In this document: positions 33,168 through 44,109 of the stretch, in pieces
How the letters are laid out: each line of letters starts with the position of its first letter
Numbering within the stretch: the first letter of the stretch is position 1
Notes under the pieces: model-generated
Databases searched by the model: none
What the model saw: the letters and a program-made list of their open reading frames with translations, nothing else
Told to the model about the DNA's origin: nothing
Translations under genes and position numbers: made by a program
Assembly: GCA_963971575.1 (NCBI GenBank)
Contig: OZ020613.1
Location: 45,498,239 to 45,562,238, forward strand
Direction of reading: 5' to 3'
Source: Liopterus haemorrhoidalis
Taxonomy: Eukaryota > Arthropoda > Insecta > Coleoptera > Dytiscidae
Length of the DNA: 64,000 nt

Positions 33168-33961
33168 TCAGGAATGTAATCGTTTGTGATTCCAGAGATT
33201 TGATGACACTGAAAATGCTTTATCACACTGATCACATGTATATGGTTTTTCTCCAGAATGAATTCTCTTATGAGTAATGAGACTTGAAGACGATGAAAAC
33301 CTTTTATTACACTCGTCACATTTGAAAGGTTTCTCACCAGTATGTATTCGTTTATGTTTAATGAGATTTGAAGACTGTGAAAATGCTTTATGACAATAAT
33401 CACATTCGAAAGGCCTATCTCCAGAATGTGTTCGTTTGTGAATAATGAGAATTGACAACTGTGAAAATACTTTGTCACACTGATCACATTTGAAAGGTTT
33501 CTCTCCAGAATGTATTCGCTTGTGATTAATGAGACTTGATAACTGTGAAAATGCTTTGTCACACTGATCACATTTGAATGGTTTCTCTCCAGAATGTATT
33601 CGTCTATGAACAGTGAGATTTGAAAACTCTAAAAATGCTTTATTACACTGCTCACATTTAAATAGTTTCTCTTCAGAATGAATTCGTTTGTGATTAATGA
33701 GGAGTGAAGATTCTGAAAATGATTTATTACACTGATCACATTGGAATGGTTTCTCTCTAGTATGTATTCGATTGTGTCTAATGAGACTTGATGAATCGGC
33801 CAATACTTTATCACACTGCTCACATTTGAATTGGTTCTTTTCAGAATGTACTTTTTTGTGCCTAATCAGATGTGATGACCTTTTAGTTGTGGGTTTTTTA
33901 CACTTGTGAATGGCCAGCATCTCAGAACTCACATCTGGTTTACTGGAAGATGTTACAATAG
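33168..33961 (-). CDS. C2H2 zinc-finger protein, gene 4, terminal exon (8 fingers)
   Basis: It begins at acceptor tttatttgcag (exon base 33961), phase 1. It encodes AIVTSSSKPDVSSEM, a Lys-rich linker and eight C2H2 fingers with HSGEKPF, HTREKPF, HSEEKLF and HSGDRPF linkers, stopping right after the last finger (HKRLHS). All fingers keep their zinc ligands. The upstream cassette 35950-36108 and probably 40781-40912 and 41081-41201 supply the N-terminus. It is an intact candidate DNA-binding regulator. Confidence 0.88.
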
Positions 33962-34051
33962 CTGCAAATAAACTTGCATTTATAATCTAGCACCTTATAA
34001 AAATTAATTTGTTGAAATGAAGTCATTTTCTAATATGAAATGTTCCTATAT

Positions 34052-34278
34052 CGACCCATCCTACGAAGATCGTCGTAACTCAATATTTGAATTTTCTGAC
34101 TTATGTAAGTTAAATACATAATATATATTTCTCACAAAACTGTACGTCATGTTGCCAAAATTATAGTGTTGTTAGATACGATTTTTTTCATAGAAAGATT
34201 ACACAATATTCTAATATTTAACTTACATAATAAAAACATTAAAATATTGAGTTACGACGTTCTTCGTAGGACGGGTCG
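34052..34278. mobile_element. MITE with about 65-bp inverted repeats
   Basis: The left end CGACCCATCCTACGAAGATC and the inverted right end CGACCCGTCCTACGAAGAAC continue as matching inverted sequence (GTCGTAACTCAATATTT, then cttatgtaagttaaat). Total length is 227 bp, with no ORF. The target duplication could not be resolved. It sits in the intron of gene 4. Confidence 0.7.
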
Positions 34279-34969
34279 CCATGTGGCTTACCAATTTCGA
34301 ACCTTTATAAATAAGCGATATTAGACAACAAAAATAGGAATTTCAGATAAAAGGAATCATAAACAGAAGTTATAAACTGACTAACAAAATTGAGCGGCAA
34401 TTAAAACTCAGTTTGGCTACTCCATCGGCTGAATACAGCTACCGAGAGATAACAAGCTCTTTCAACATGACCTAAAATTCTTGCGGACGTGGCGCGTCTG
34501 TTTCACTTATGCCCGTTTCACCACGACAACTTAAGCTACGTCTTAACCAAGCTCGCCTCAAGTACAGGGTATACACGTCGTAAGGCTTTGTCGTAAGGAA
34601 TTAGCATAAGTCTAATCGTAATTTTTAAGGCAAGCATAGGTTGTAGAGGAGACTGTTGTACCTTGGTAAACTCTTCACATTTTCTAATTTTTCATGCTGT
34701 AGATATTTATTTTTTAAATTTAATACTAATGTAAAATAAACTTTGATTTTTCCTCTATCAACTGAAGCACTTTTTTTTATTATTTCTTTCTTATATTACT
34801 TTTTAAAATTATTTTCTAAACCCTTGCAAAGTTTTTCATTGTACAAATGGTTGTGTACCTTGGAATATACTTTCATGAGCATTGAAACATTCATTGATGT
34901 TAATTACTATTCATAATAAATAATTAGTTTTCGTTATGTATAACAGTGTAAAGAAGAAAGTATTGTCTT

Positions 34970-35800
34970 TGATACCGACAGACCAAAACTCGTCGATTAT
35001 GTAGTGATACCTAGAGAATTTTATATAAGTTAAAACTTTGAAATATTAAGCAATAATTTCGATAGTTTTAGGTGGTTAATTAACAGTAGAAGTGCAATTA
35101 ATATTATCTAAGCAGAAGTGAAGGGTATCCTTTGTAAAAACTATACATCAAGACGGTTAACTTACAAAATATGGAAGAAGACTTAAGAAAAAGTGAAGAT
35201 AAACTAGAAGCATTGGAGAGAATTGTAAAAGTTTTGAAGAAAACTTTAGAGATAAAAGTGAAAAATTTAGAAGTTTAAGAAAAAAACTGGAAGAAAGTTC
35301 TAAATTGATGTAAGAAGGTTTTAGAAATGTAGAAGAATTGAATAAGACAGTTAAAGTTCCAGAAAACCTATAGAGAAAATTGGAAATGGGAAATAAAGAT
35401 GAATTTGTTCTTGTAAGAAAAACTAGAATTTATTAATGAGCGGTGTAAGTAGACTAGAATAAAATCCGTTATCTCTTGGAAAAAAAAGTAGATCGAACAG
35501 AATGGTGAGATGATCATGAGCAGAGTTCAGCAATGAAGAGCTATTCGGCTTAATAGAATTCTTCGAAGATATTTGACAGTTTGCCTAAAAAACATTGGAA
35601 ATCTCCAGATCGTTTGGAAATATGTTGAAAAATTGCCAAAGAATAGAGTTACGAAAGCACTGCAAGAAAATTACATTATATTTAATTTAATTGATTAAAC
35701 TGGAACAACGATCTATCGTGAATGCTGCAGTAAAGAGATCCCAAAAGAAGAACACATGGAAAACCCTAACCCATATATATTTATATGGGTGGAAATAGAT
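34970..35800 (-). other. Duplicated intron block of gene 4
   Basis: 35380-35800 matches 8620-9060 (gene 2). 34975-35170 matches 52570-52770 (gene 5; for example acagaccaa and the agtatcttttgtaaaaa region). A short plus-strand frame near 35170-35275 would encode a coiled coil (EEDLRKSEDKLEALER) but is broken and has no partner. I treat it as ancestral intron carried along in the duplications. Confidence 0.55.
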
Positions 35801-35949
35801 ATTCATCCAAAGACAGCATCAAATTCTGAAGTATGTATACATGGTATATTATGGATTAAATTCCTTTACATAAACTCTGCAAACAGAAACTGGGAATAAG
35901 AGTATTGGGAGCTTACCGCATGAACAATAATAATAAATTATCAACTGAC

Positions 35950-36108
35950 CTATATCTTGTCCAGCTGCAATCTTCTTACATTCTCCGTCATCTTCACATT
36001 CGGCCTTGATGGTAACCTCCTCAGTGATGATAATATTTGTATTGTAGTTATATTTCGATATGTCGTCGGTAGATGATATGATACATGTCTTCCGAGTATC
36101 AAGGCTCT
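35950..36108 (-). CDS. Type-3 acidic cassette exon (zinc-finger gene 4)
   Basis: A 159-nt exon, phase 1 at both ends (acceptor tttcag, donor TAG|GTCAGT). It encodes LDTRKTCIISSTDD, then TIKAECEDDGE with a SUMO-type IKAE. It is the same length as the copies at 9152-9310 and 56767-56925. It lies 2 kb upstream of the gene-4 finger exon and can splice to it in phase. Confidence 0.75.
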   Translation of the reverse strand, partial: RALILGRHVSYHLPTTYRNITTIQILSSLRRLPSRPNVKMTENVRRLQLDKI

Positions 36109-36449
36109 CTGAAATATAAATACTCATAGTTACTATTTCTCTGTCTATATTTTCAATGTAAATTAGTCAGCTCGTTTGCGGCCGGGCAATTTTTATATTT
36201 AATTTATTTAAAACATAACAGAAGAACATTATAATTAAAAGATTTGAAAGATTTCTTCAAGAACATAAATTACTTATATATAGAATTATTTTTTATATAA
36301 AATCCGCACATTTTTCTTTAGAACAAAAATTATTTTTTATATAACATCTCAAATTATTTTACAGAACTGAAAAATATCATCCATAAAATGATATAAAACT
36401 ATCTGATAGTGCTCTATATAAAGTACACATAAATGAACTACATATATTA

Positions 36450-37590
36450 AAAAATTGATGTGAAGTGTGAATTTTCACACATTGCAGGGTTTCGCAGGTA
36501 TATAATAAGTGAAGGCGGCATGCTGAGTGTGTAGGACAAATTTTGCTTTGTAGTAACCACGGCAAAATGAACGATCTTTTTAAAATAATGTCTGTTAATC
36601 TCAGAGCTTTAAAAACAAATTTTATGTTAAAATATTGTTTTGTTAATTTCGAAATCCTAATATCATTATTTAGGTTTCTAAATAAGTATTTTTTTTATAT
36701 AACAAGGTTCATTAAGATTTTGAAAATTGCGCCTACAGCTTTCATTGGTTGTCTTAAATCATACGCTCCGCCCCCCTGGTTTCGTATAAATGACACATAG
36801 AATGAAAATATAAATCCAATTAGTTATTAAATTTACGCTCTTGAAAATTAAATTCAAAATTTGCTAAACTAGAATTTTAACAAATTAATTTAAACAAAAT
36901 AAAAATGAAAAAAAAAAAAACAAAAAATAAAATTGACTTCACAAGCCAGGAACGAACCTGTGTAGTGTAGGTATAACAAATCTGTGCAGTTAGCGCGCAA
37001 CGGAGCCACTAGACCTCCATACGCTTAAGAACTCAGCGTGTTATATGAGTATAAGCTGTATGCATCGTCAACCAAAAAACACAAAAAATGCGTTCTTTTC
37101 CGAAAACATAATCTGATCAAAAAATCCTGTTGTACTATTCCGGATCACACCAATGTACATTACTCAGAATTTTTTCAGATTTTCAGTTTAAACCATCTGG
37201 GCTACAGGGTGTGGGACAAAAATTTTTTTGCACAATTTTGGCAAAAATAGCGTCAAAATAATTTATTTTGCAAAAATAAAATTATGATCGTTAATCCACG
37301 TACTAAGGGCTTTCATTTGATGCCCTACTCAGAATTTTAAAAAAATATTTTTTTTTCGATGAGCACATATTTGTTTATATTTTTAGGGGGATATGTTTTT
37401 AGATGTTTTAGTATTTTTCCTATGTGCGGGTCAAAGAGTTGTATAAGCATGCCAAATTTCAACTCTCTAGGTTTAGCCGCTTGGCTACAATTTTTACCGA
37501 ACAGACAGACCGACAGACAGACAGACAGACAGACGACAAAATGACGGTATAAGGGTTTTTTGGTCATACCTACAAAACCCTAAAAACTTC
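36450..37590 (+). repeat. Dispersed repeat, left inverted copy with (CAGA)n
   Basis: Collinear in reverse with 39145-40120. The landmarks are ttgatgtgaagtgtga (36460), the ggacaaattttgctttgtag region, a tRNA-like module (36953-37020), the ccacgtactaagggctttca stretch (37298), (CAGA)n at 37500-37534 and the end ggtcatacctacaaaaccct. A third, decayed copy is at 17840-18350. No ORF is conserved between copies. Confidence 0.75.
36953..37020 (-). other. tRNA-like module in the left repeat copy
   Basis: The minus strand reads a box-A-like tagtggctccgttgcgcgct and, about 30 bases later, a box-B-like caggttcgttcctgg able to form a T-arm (cagg/cctg stem). It lacks a clear anticodon arm and a full acceptor stem, so it is probably a tRNA-derived SINE-like segment, not a working tRNA. 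Confidence 0.35.
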
Positions 37591-37599
37591 CGCTCTTTT

Positions 37600-38480
37600 A
37601 AAAATATTTATTTATTTATTTGGATAATATAGAAAGTCTATAATTTTTTTATATTTTTAGTTTTACCCCTTTTGGAAATGGGTGCGTGAAAAGATTTTTT
37701 TAGCACATTTTCGTTTAAAATAGTGTTAAAAGTAACAAATTTAAAAAAAACTACTTTTTGTTCCTTAATCTACGTCTTAAGAACTTTCTTTTGATACTTC
37801 ACAACAAATTTAAAAAAAAACTGATTTTACAAATTCTGAACAAAAATTCCTGTTGGACTATTCCGATTCCCATCAATGTTCATTTAGAGATTTTTTCAGA
37901 TTTTTAGTTCAACCCCTCTAAGAGATAGGGTGGGAAACAAAAGTTTTTTGACATGTTTTTGGCAAAAATCCAATAAAAAATGGTATTTTAAAAATAAAAA
38001 TTTGCTTATTGATCTACCCATTAAAAGGTTTCATTTGGTATGCCACTCAAAATTTAAAAAATATATATATATATATATTTTTTTTATTAAATACATAATT
38101 GTTTAAATTTATTTCGGGATGTGTTTTTTGTGCGGTAAAAATTTCTAGGTACTTTCTAACATTGATAAAATACCGATAATTTTTCAAAAAGACTAAAATA
38201 GTTGTAACACAATGTAACCCTTGTTTTTCTTCAGTTTTTACGCTCTTTCGAAGTGAAAAAAAAAACAGGAAGTACTTATAAAAAATAATTTTAGAGATAA
38301 AGAAAAAAAAGATTTTTTCTCAGTCTCATAAAATAGCCCTTTAAATTAAAATTCTGATAGGAAATATAATCTATAATCAGACCTGAATTTAACTTAATGT
38401 GTGATAAAAATCTTCTAAAAATCGGTCAAGCCATTTTAGAGTGATATCTGTACAGACAGAAAGACAAATAGACTTTCCCA
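37600..38480 (+). repeat. Degenerate internal copies of the same repeat
   Basis: Blocks near 37763 and 38010 repeat the ttaatctacg-cttaaga-ctttc-tttga theme of 37290. 37847-37950 repeats the cctgttg-actattccg and ttttcagatttt-agtt theme of 37124-37220. The end near 38420 has atcggtcaagccattttaga followed by acagacagaaagac. This suggests older tandem or nested insertions of related sequence. Confidence 0.5.
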
Positions 38481-38739
38481 TTTATATAAATAGATATAGT
38501 TTTAATTCAAATTTACTACAGTACTGTATATGCTGCTGGGGTAGAAATGAAAAATTACACGAACTGCAATGCCACTTCAAAATAATTATGTAACTAAACA
38601 ATATAATAATATTTTTAATATTCATGAACCGAAACGATATTTTACATAATTTCATGAATCGGATCACCATTCCCATATGCAATATGTAAATCCTTCTCGG
38701 TTCATAGTGGGTAAATACTGTGCAACCCATAATGCAATC

Positions 38740-39143
38740 TGTCAGTGATCTATAGTCGTTACGGGTACACATATAGGCAGTTGACTGACACATTAATCAA
38801 AGTATTTGCCCTCGGAAGCTGACTTTTTCCCCACTTTTCTAGCAGAAGTTAAATAAATGTGACTGAATGGTCTGACTTTTGAACAAAACCAATTCATTCA
38901 GCAACCCAATTTTCGACTTCTCCATAGTTATGGAAACGTGTATTTTCCTGTTATTATATCAATCAATACAGATGGTAATCGGTTATAGAGAAATAGAGAA
39001 CATTGCTTTGTGATTGTGCATGTTTCGCTTTAGTGTCAACCTTGCTGGTTAAATAGGATCAATCCATCATTTCTTGCGTTTCGGGTGACCGAAAAAGATC
39101 AATTTTTCATCGACGGTCACGATACACCACAAGAAACTCTTCC
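38740..39143 (-). pseudogene. mariner transposase, catalytic segment (interrupted copy)
   Basis: The minus strand encodes RKSFLWCIVTVDEKLIFF then GHPKRKK-stop-WIDP, matching the first catalytic-Asp region of mariner DD34D transposases (VTxDEKW...NPKRKK.W.DP), with several stops. The N-terminal part of the same copy is at 40125-40470. The (CAGA)n repeat copy at 39145-40120 is inserted between them. Confidence 0.65.
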
Positions 39144-39144
39144 T

Positions 39145-39195
39145 TTTTAGGGTTTTGTAGGTATGACCAAAAAACCCTTATACCGTCATTTTGTC

Positions 39196-39257
<62 letters not shown>

Positions 39258-40120
39258 TCGGTTAAAATTGTAGCCAAACGGCTAAACCTAGAGAGTTGAA
39301 ATTTGGCATGCTTATACAACTCTTTGACCCGCACATAGGAAAAATACTAAAACATCTAAAAATCATACCCCCCTAAAAATATAAACAAATATGTGCTCAT
39401 CGAAAACAATTTTTTTTTTTTTTAATTCTGAGTAGGGTATCAAATGAAAGCCCTTAGTACGTGGATTAACGATCAAATTTTTATTTTTGCAAAATAAATT
39501 ATTTTGATGCAATTTTTGCCAAAATTGTGCAAATAAATTTTTGTCCCACACCCTGTAGCCCAGATGGTTTAAACTAAAAATCTAAAAAAATTCCAAGTAA
39601 TGTATATTGGTGTGAACCGAAATAGTACAACAGGAATTTTTGATCAGATTATGTTTTCGGCAAATAACGCATTTTTTGTGGTGTTTGGTTCACAAAGTAC
39701 AAAAGTTATACCAATGTAAGACACTCATTTACAAAGCGTCCGATGGCGCAACGGGTTAGCGCGCTGGTGTCGGATGCTAAAATTCTCTGGAAAACGAAGG
39801 GTTTCGAGTTCGAGTACGGACGGAGTGAGATTTATTTTTTCTGTTTTTTTTTTGCATTTTTATAATGTTGAAATTATTTTGTCAAAATTCTAGTTATATT
39901 TTGACAAATGTTGTATTTAATTTTTAAGAGCGTAAATTTAATAACCAGTCTTATTATATGATTAACAGACGATAAATTATTTTAAAAATATCGTTCATTT
40001 TGCCGTGATTACTATAAAGTAAAATTTGTCCTACACACTCAGCATACCGCCTTCACTTATTATATACCTGCGAGACCCTGAAATGTGTGAATATTCACAC
40101 TTCACATCAATTTTTTACTT
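39145..40120 (-). repeat. Dispersed repeat, right inverted copy, inserted in mariner
   Basis: This is the reverse-complement relative of 36450-37590, running from ttttagggttttgtaggtat to cacttcacatcaattttt. It contains sixteen GTCT units (39194-39257) and a tRNA-like module (39738-39821). Because both sides are mariner transposase sequence, the two ends of this repeat unit are defined to within a few tens of bases. Confidence 0.75.
39738..39821 (+). other. tRNA-like module in the right repeat copy
   Basis: gtccgatggcgcaacgggtt then agcgcgc has a box-A match and a D-arm (gcgc/gcgc around an aacgggtta loop). A box-B-like gtttcgagttcgagtac lies about 45 bases on, and the ends gtccg/cggac can pair as an acceptor stem. 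The anticodon and T arms do not fold canonically. It is probably a SINE-type tRNA derivative. Confidence 0.4.
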
Positions 40121-40124
40121 TGTT

Positions 40125-40470
40125 TTCGGTCAATTCATGTGGCTATATCCCTTCTTTCTGGATCTCTACCATGACTTGTAAACGTAGTGAAATGGTTTAT
40201 TTATCGACTTAGAGCTGTTGAGCCAGTCCTGTGAGTGTTTGAGCAGGGTTTTCTCCCAATAGAGCTTACAGTTGTTCATCTTCGAACTTTTTCAATTGAC
40301 CTGGCCGTTGTTTGTTGTGAACATTACAATCACCACTTTCAAATCATTGAAACCAATCTCTTCATACTGTTTCCGATTGAACACATTCACCATAAGTTTT
40401 CAGAAGCAATCAATGAACTTCAGTTGCACTTTTTTCAAATCAAAGTAGTGTAGAAGTACATATCAGAAAA
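40125..40470 (-). pseudogene. mariner transposase, N-terminal segment (interrupted copy)
   Basis: Read on the minus strand, this degraded frame aligns with the mariner N-terminal helix-turn-helix region (FDLKK..., NDLKV, SWQRSRKKGYSHMN for the usual K-G-x-W-V-P-x-E-L). It continues at 38740-39143 on the far side of the inserted repeat. It has many substitutions and stops and is long dead. Confidence 0.5.
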
Positions 40471-40780
40471 ATAACTCATCGTGTTCCATTTTAATTTGGT
40501 AAAAGAAAAGCACTTGTGTGAACAAAGGATGATGTCTGATAAATTTTAGTAGGAAATGTTCACACCTTAAAATGATAGAAGAAACATCTGGCACTGCTCA
40601 CAGTATACGCACCTAGAGTCATCTACATGTGAACAGAGGCTTACATGCAACCTCCTATTAGTATAGATAAGGAAATATTCAAAACACAAGGTAATTGATG
40701 ACAAGTTCAGTAATTAGATTAAGAAAATACTTTAAACAAGCAATGATAATATAAACAGCAACTAAACTAGCTCTACTGAC

Positions 40781-40912
40781 CACTCTTTACAACAGCTGCA
40801 TTCTCTAATTCATCTTCAAATTCACTGGTGTCTACAGGCTCAGATTTGATGTAAACCTCCTCTATGTTGAAGTTATCGTGGTGTTCGTCATCTGTGACTA
40901 CACTTTTAATTC
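40781..40912 (-). CDS. Type-2 acidic cassette exon (probably gene 4)
   Basis: A 132-nt exon, phase 1 at both ends (acceptor tttttag-like cctaaaat complement, donor GTG|GTCAGT). It encodes IKSVVTDDEHHDNFNIEE, then YIKSEPVDTSEFEDELEN. It pairs with start exon 41081-41201. By order on the minus strand it should feed cassette 35950-36108 and finger exon 33168-33961. Distance and intervening repeats leave other partners possible. Confidence 0.72.
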
Positions 40913-41080
40913 CTAAAATAAATATAAACCTATTATATATTGTAAAAATATACTCCATCATTTAAGATGTGTCAGCTAATATTGTTGAAATATATACACC
41001 TGAAATAAAATAAACTACGACAACAAAGCAAGAATAACACTATTACATGTGGGATAGTTGTAAATGCGCTCATTACTTAC

Positions 41081-41201
41081 CATTTTCCCACTTAGCCATG
41101 TTCTCAGTTCCAGTCGTCAGATCATGTTGATCAGTAACTTCATATTCTCTCTTAATATCAACCACTTTTTTAATAATATAACTGTCCCTTGCATCACTCA
41201 T
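41081..41201 (-). CDS. Type-1 start exon (probably gene 4)
   Basis: ATG at 41201 opens 40 codons (MSDARDSYIIKKVVDIKRE...) ending at donor AATG|GTAAGTAATG, phase 1. DIKRE fits the psi-K-x-E consensus. The VKTE motif of the paralogues is altered to LTTG here. It has one codon more than the other two type-1 exons. The conserved gtagcagtccgtgcg block lies upstream at 41315-41330. Confidence 0.72.
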
Positions 41202-41334
41202 ATTTAATCCTGAAACAAAATTCTTCTATACATATATATCTCTTTTTTTCCTAATTTACAAGCAAGCCAGTTAGTTAGTTTTGCTGCAAGAAGCTTTGTT
41301 CATTCATTTCAGTTTGTAGCAGTCCGTGCGAATT

Positions 41335-41684
41335 ACAGTCTATTCGCGACTATAATTACCAAAACGGCGCCGATATCGCCTTTTGAACTTTTGACACGAA
41401 AAACAATTCGCGACTGAAACTAACGTTGGCGGCGCTGCGCACAACAGCTGATGGCGGCTGAGAAGCGTATATGTCAGAAGTTTTTTCTTAATATTTATCT
41501 GTTCAAACAATATTTCGGCAAAAAAGCACTGTATTTAAGTCACTATATTTTAAAATACTTCTTAATTCACATAAACTGCAGCACAAAACGCTACAAATAT
41601 TATCCAAATATACGCTTCTGTTTAATTTAGCCAGTCACTACCAGATGTCTCACTGTTATTTGCAGTCGCGAATAGTCATCTGTC
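41335..41684. repeat. MITE-like sequence with ctattcgcgact inverted ends
   Basis: agtctattcgcgact at 41336 and its inverted partner agtcgcgaatagtc at 41664 bound about 350 bp that is GC-richer than its surroundings. A third attcgcgact copy lies at 41402. It directly abuts the conserved leader block of the zinc-finger start exon. Family unknown. Confidence 0.45.
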
Positions 41685-42435
41685 AACGTATGTAAACAGT
41701 AAAGGTTTATAAACAATTTTTGGTCTAATTTACGTTTTCTATAGCATACAGTATATTTGAATTATAACTGACCATTAAAAAAGTGTTTAAATACATGTGA
41801 ATCCATTATATGATAGTTTGATGTTTGTAAATAAAAATTTTCAGAGGTTATAATGTTGGTGCCGGGTTATTCTCACAGAGAAAATAAAATGTTATACTTT
41901 TAACTTAAAACATTTATTTGAATACTTAATATCTACACATTTATCAAGAAATTTTATAGAAGGAAAACTTGTAATTTATTCTACACAAGAAAACTGTCAA
42001 ATATTTGCAAACTAACACAGTTATGGAACACCCACATGAAATAACATGGGGCTTTAATTATATTAACAACATTACACAACATTAAACGATTTTCTTGTAC
42101 ATATAAGACAGGGAAAATGAAAAATGCAACGTTAAAAGCTTGTTTGAAATCATCTGAACAATAGTAATTCCCTTCAATAAAAACAAAATTTTAGAACACT
42201 AATAATCTTTCTTCTTCACTTGTAGCAAAACATAAGTGTAAATGGTGCATTTATTCACTTTTAACACATTTTTCTCATTGGTATTAAAATTAAATTGCAG
42301 AACTAATAGGGGAAACTTCCTAAGCGCCCTGACATCTGGTGGCAATTTGCGGAAGATACGAAAGCCACATTGTTTTGTTTTGTTCAATGGAGAAATACGT
42401 GTTTTTTAGTTGTTTGTGTTTTATTTTTGTGAATC

Positions 42436-43925
42436 ATGGCAAAAAATAATTCATTTTGTTGTGTGCCACAATGTAAATCGTGGATAAAAAAGAATCCCAC
42501 TTTAACATTCCATCATTTTCCTAAATCGAAAGAAATATTAACAATTGAAACGACATTTGGAAGTAGAGAAAAAGTGGATCGTAGATATCTTTGGATCCAA
42601 AAACTAAAAATGGGCAAAAATCCAAGCCCTTACATGCGTGTTTGCTCGTTGCATTTTCTGGAAAGTGATTTTTTTAAAGGTAAACTATTTTGATTTACAT
42701 TTATAACCTGTTTGTATTTACATTATTTATGGCATTAAAGGTGTGTCCAAGAAAAGACTGAAAAAAGGCACTTACCCCACTCAGAATTTACCTAAATCAT
42801 CAGTTAATATACTAAAAGGCCCTTCCACGTCTTCAGGTAGAAATTTAAGAATGGAAAATAGACGTAAGTTGATAGAAGAGCAAGAGCTACCGTTGCCAAC
42901 ACTTGAAGATGAGAGCTGTCTTGAAGATATTGAGAGCGAAGAAGAAATAAACACAGAAGAAATAATTGCAGTCAATGCATTATTAGAATTATCTAGAAAA
43001 GAACCTGAAGTACATGTTACATACAGAGACTTTCAAATACAAGTTAATACTCCAACGTTTATTACGGTTGCAGACATTATCACCGATGATAGGTGATTAG
43101 GTTCATTTGAATTATTAAATTCAATTGTTAAAAATGTTAATGTAATTTATTGTGACAAAAGAGCTCACAGGCTAAACATATAAAGTAGGATTATCCTAGT
43201 TTTTATTAAATTAAAATTAAATCTAAGTTTCATTGTTATCGCTACACTGTTATGGAATTACCCCAAATTTATGTAGGACATATTTTAGTGATATGCTTAA
43301 AATTTTAAGTGAAGTGTTAAGTGTTGCGGTAACGTTCCCAACAAAAGAACAAATAATGAATAATATGCCGGTATGTTTTAGTGATTTTCATGACACGCAA
43401 ATTGTATTAGACTGCACAGAGATTTATATACAAAAACCTAAATGTCTGTGTTGCAGAACTAAATTTTACTCATATTATAAAGGCACCGAATCAATTAAAG
43501 TTCTGACAGGTGTATCTCCTGGTGGTCTTATTACTTTTATAAGTAAGCCTTTCGGAGGAAGAGCTTCAGACAAGGCTATTTTTGAACATAATAATTTAAT
43601 AAAAAATATTGCCAAAAGTTGTGCTATTATGACCGACAAAGGTTTTTTTATTGATAAAGAGTGTCAACGATATGGCATAAAATTATATCGACCACCGTTT
43701 TTAAGAGGAAAAAAACAACTTAATAAGGAAGAAGCAATTTATAATACAAAAGTAGCTGCAGCTAGAGTTCATGTTGAGCGAAGCTATCAACGCATGAAAG
43801 TTTTTAAAATATTAAGCACAAAATTAAACATTTATCTAATTAACCACATAGAACAAATAATTACAGTTATTGCAGGAGTTACAAATTTATCATCCCCAAT
43901 TTTAGCATCAGACAAATTTTTATAG
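42436..43925 (+). pseudogene. THAP-domain DDE transposase (Harbinger/ISL2EU type), inactivated
   Basis: Exon 1 (42436 to about 42680, donor aaag|gtaaac) encodes a complete THAP domain: CCVPQCKSW, FHHFPKSK, RRYLWIQ, VCSLHFLESDFF. After the acceptor at about 42740, exon 2 is an acidic linker ending at a TGA (43094-43096). Past that, the same frame gives the helix-turn-helix region (SRIILVFIKLKLNLSF) but has a TAA at 43181-43183 and an extra base near 43250. The catalytic part (43255-43925) is open: LDCTEIYI (D), GGRASDKA, MTDKGFF (D), PPFLRGKKQL, ARVHVERSY (E). All three acidic residues of the DDE_Tnp_4 family are present. The role would have been TIR binding and strand transfer. Two stops and a frameshift make this copy non-functional. 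Confidence 0.85.
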
Positions 43926-44109
43926 TATATTTCTAATTATTTTTTGATATTTTTGCTTCTACTTTATTAAGAGTTTACAGGTAGCCATTAAGTCCAGTAT
44001 CCTATTTATAAAAGATTACCGTATAAAATTTCTGTTTTGTATAAAATTTTCCTACTTATTGTCTTCTAAATAGGACACTAGATATTAATGGGTTGTCCAA
44101 TGAACATTG

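Noticed and set aside
35170..35275. Possible coiled-coil gene fragment
   Set aside because: A single short broken frame within intron sequence that is duplicated elsewhere without an open frame.
37500..39257. Coding potential through (CAGA)n and (GTCT)n tracts
   Set aside because: The frames encode only TDRQ/QTDR-type simple repeats and are pure microsatellite.
39738..39821. Functional tRNA gene
   Set aside because: Box-A and box-B words and a short acceptor pairing exist, but the anticodon and T arms do not fold properly, and the block sits inside a dispersed repeat.
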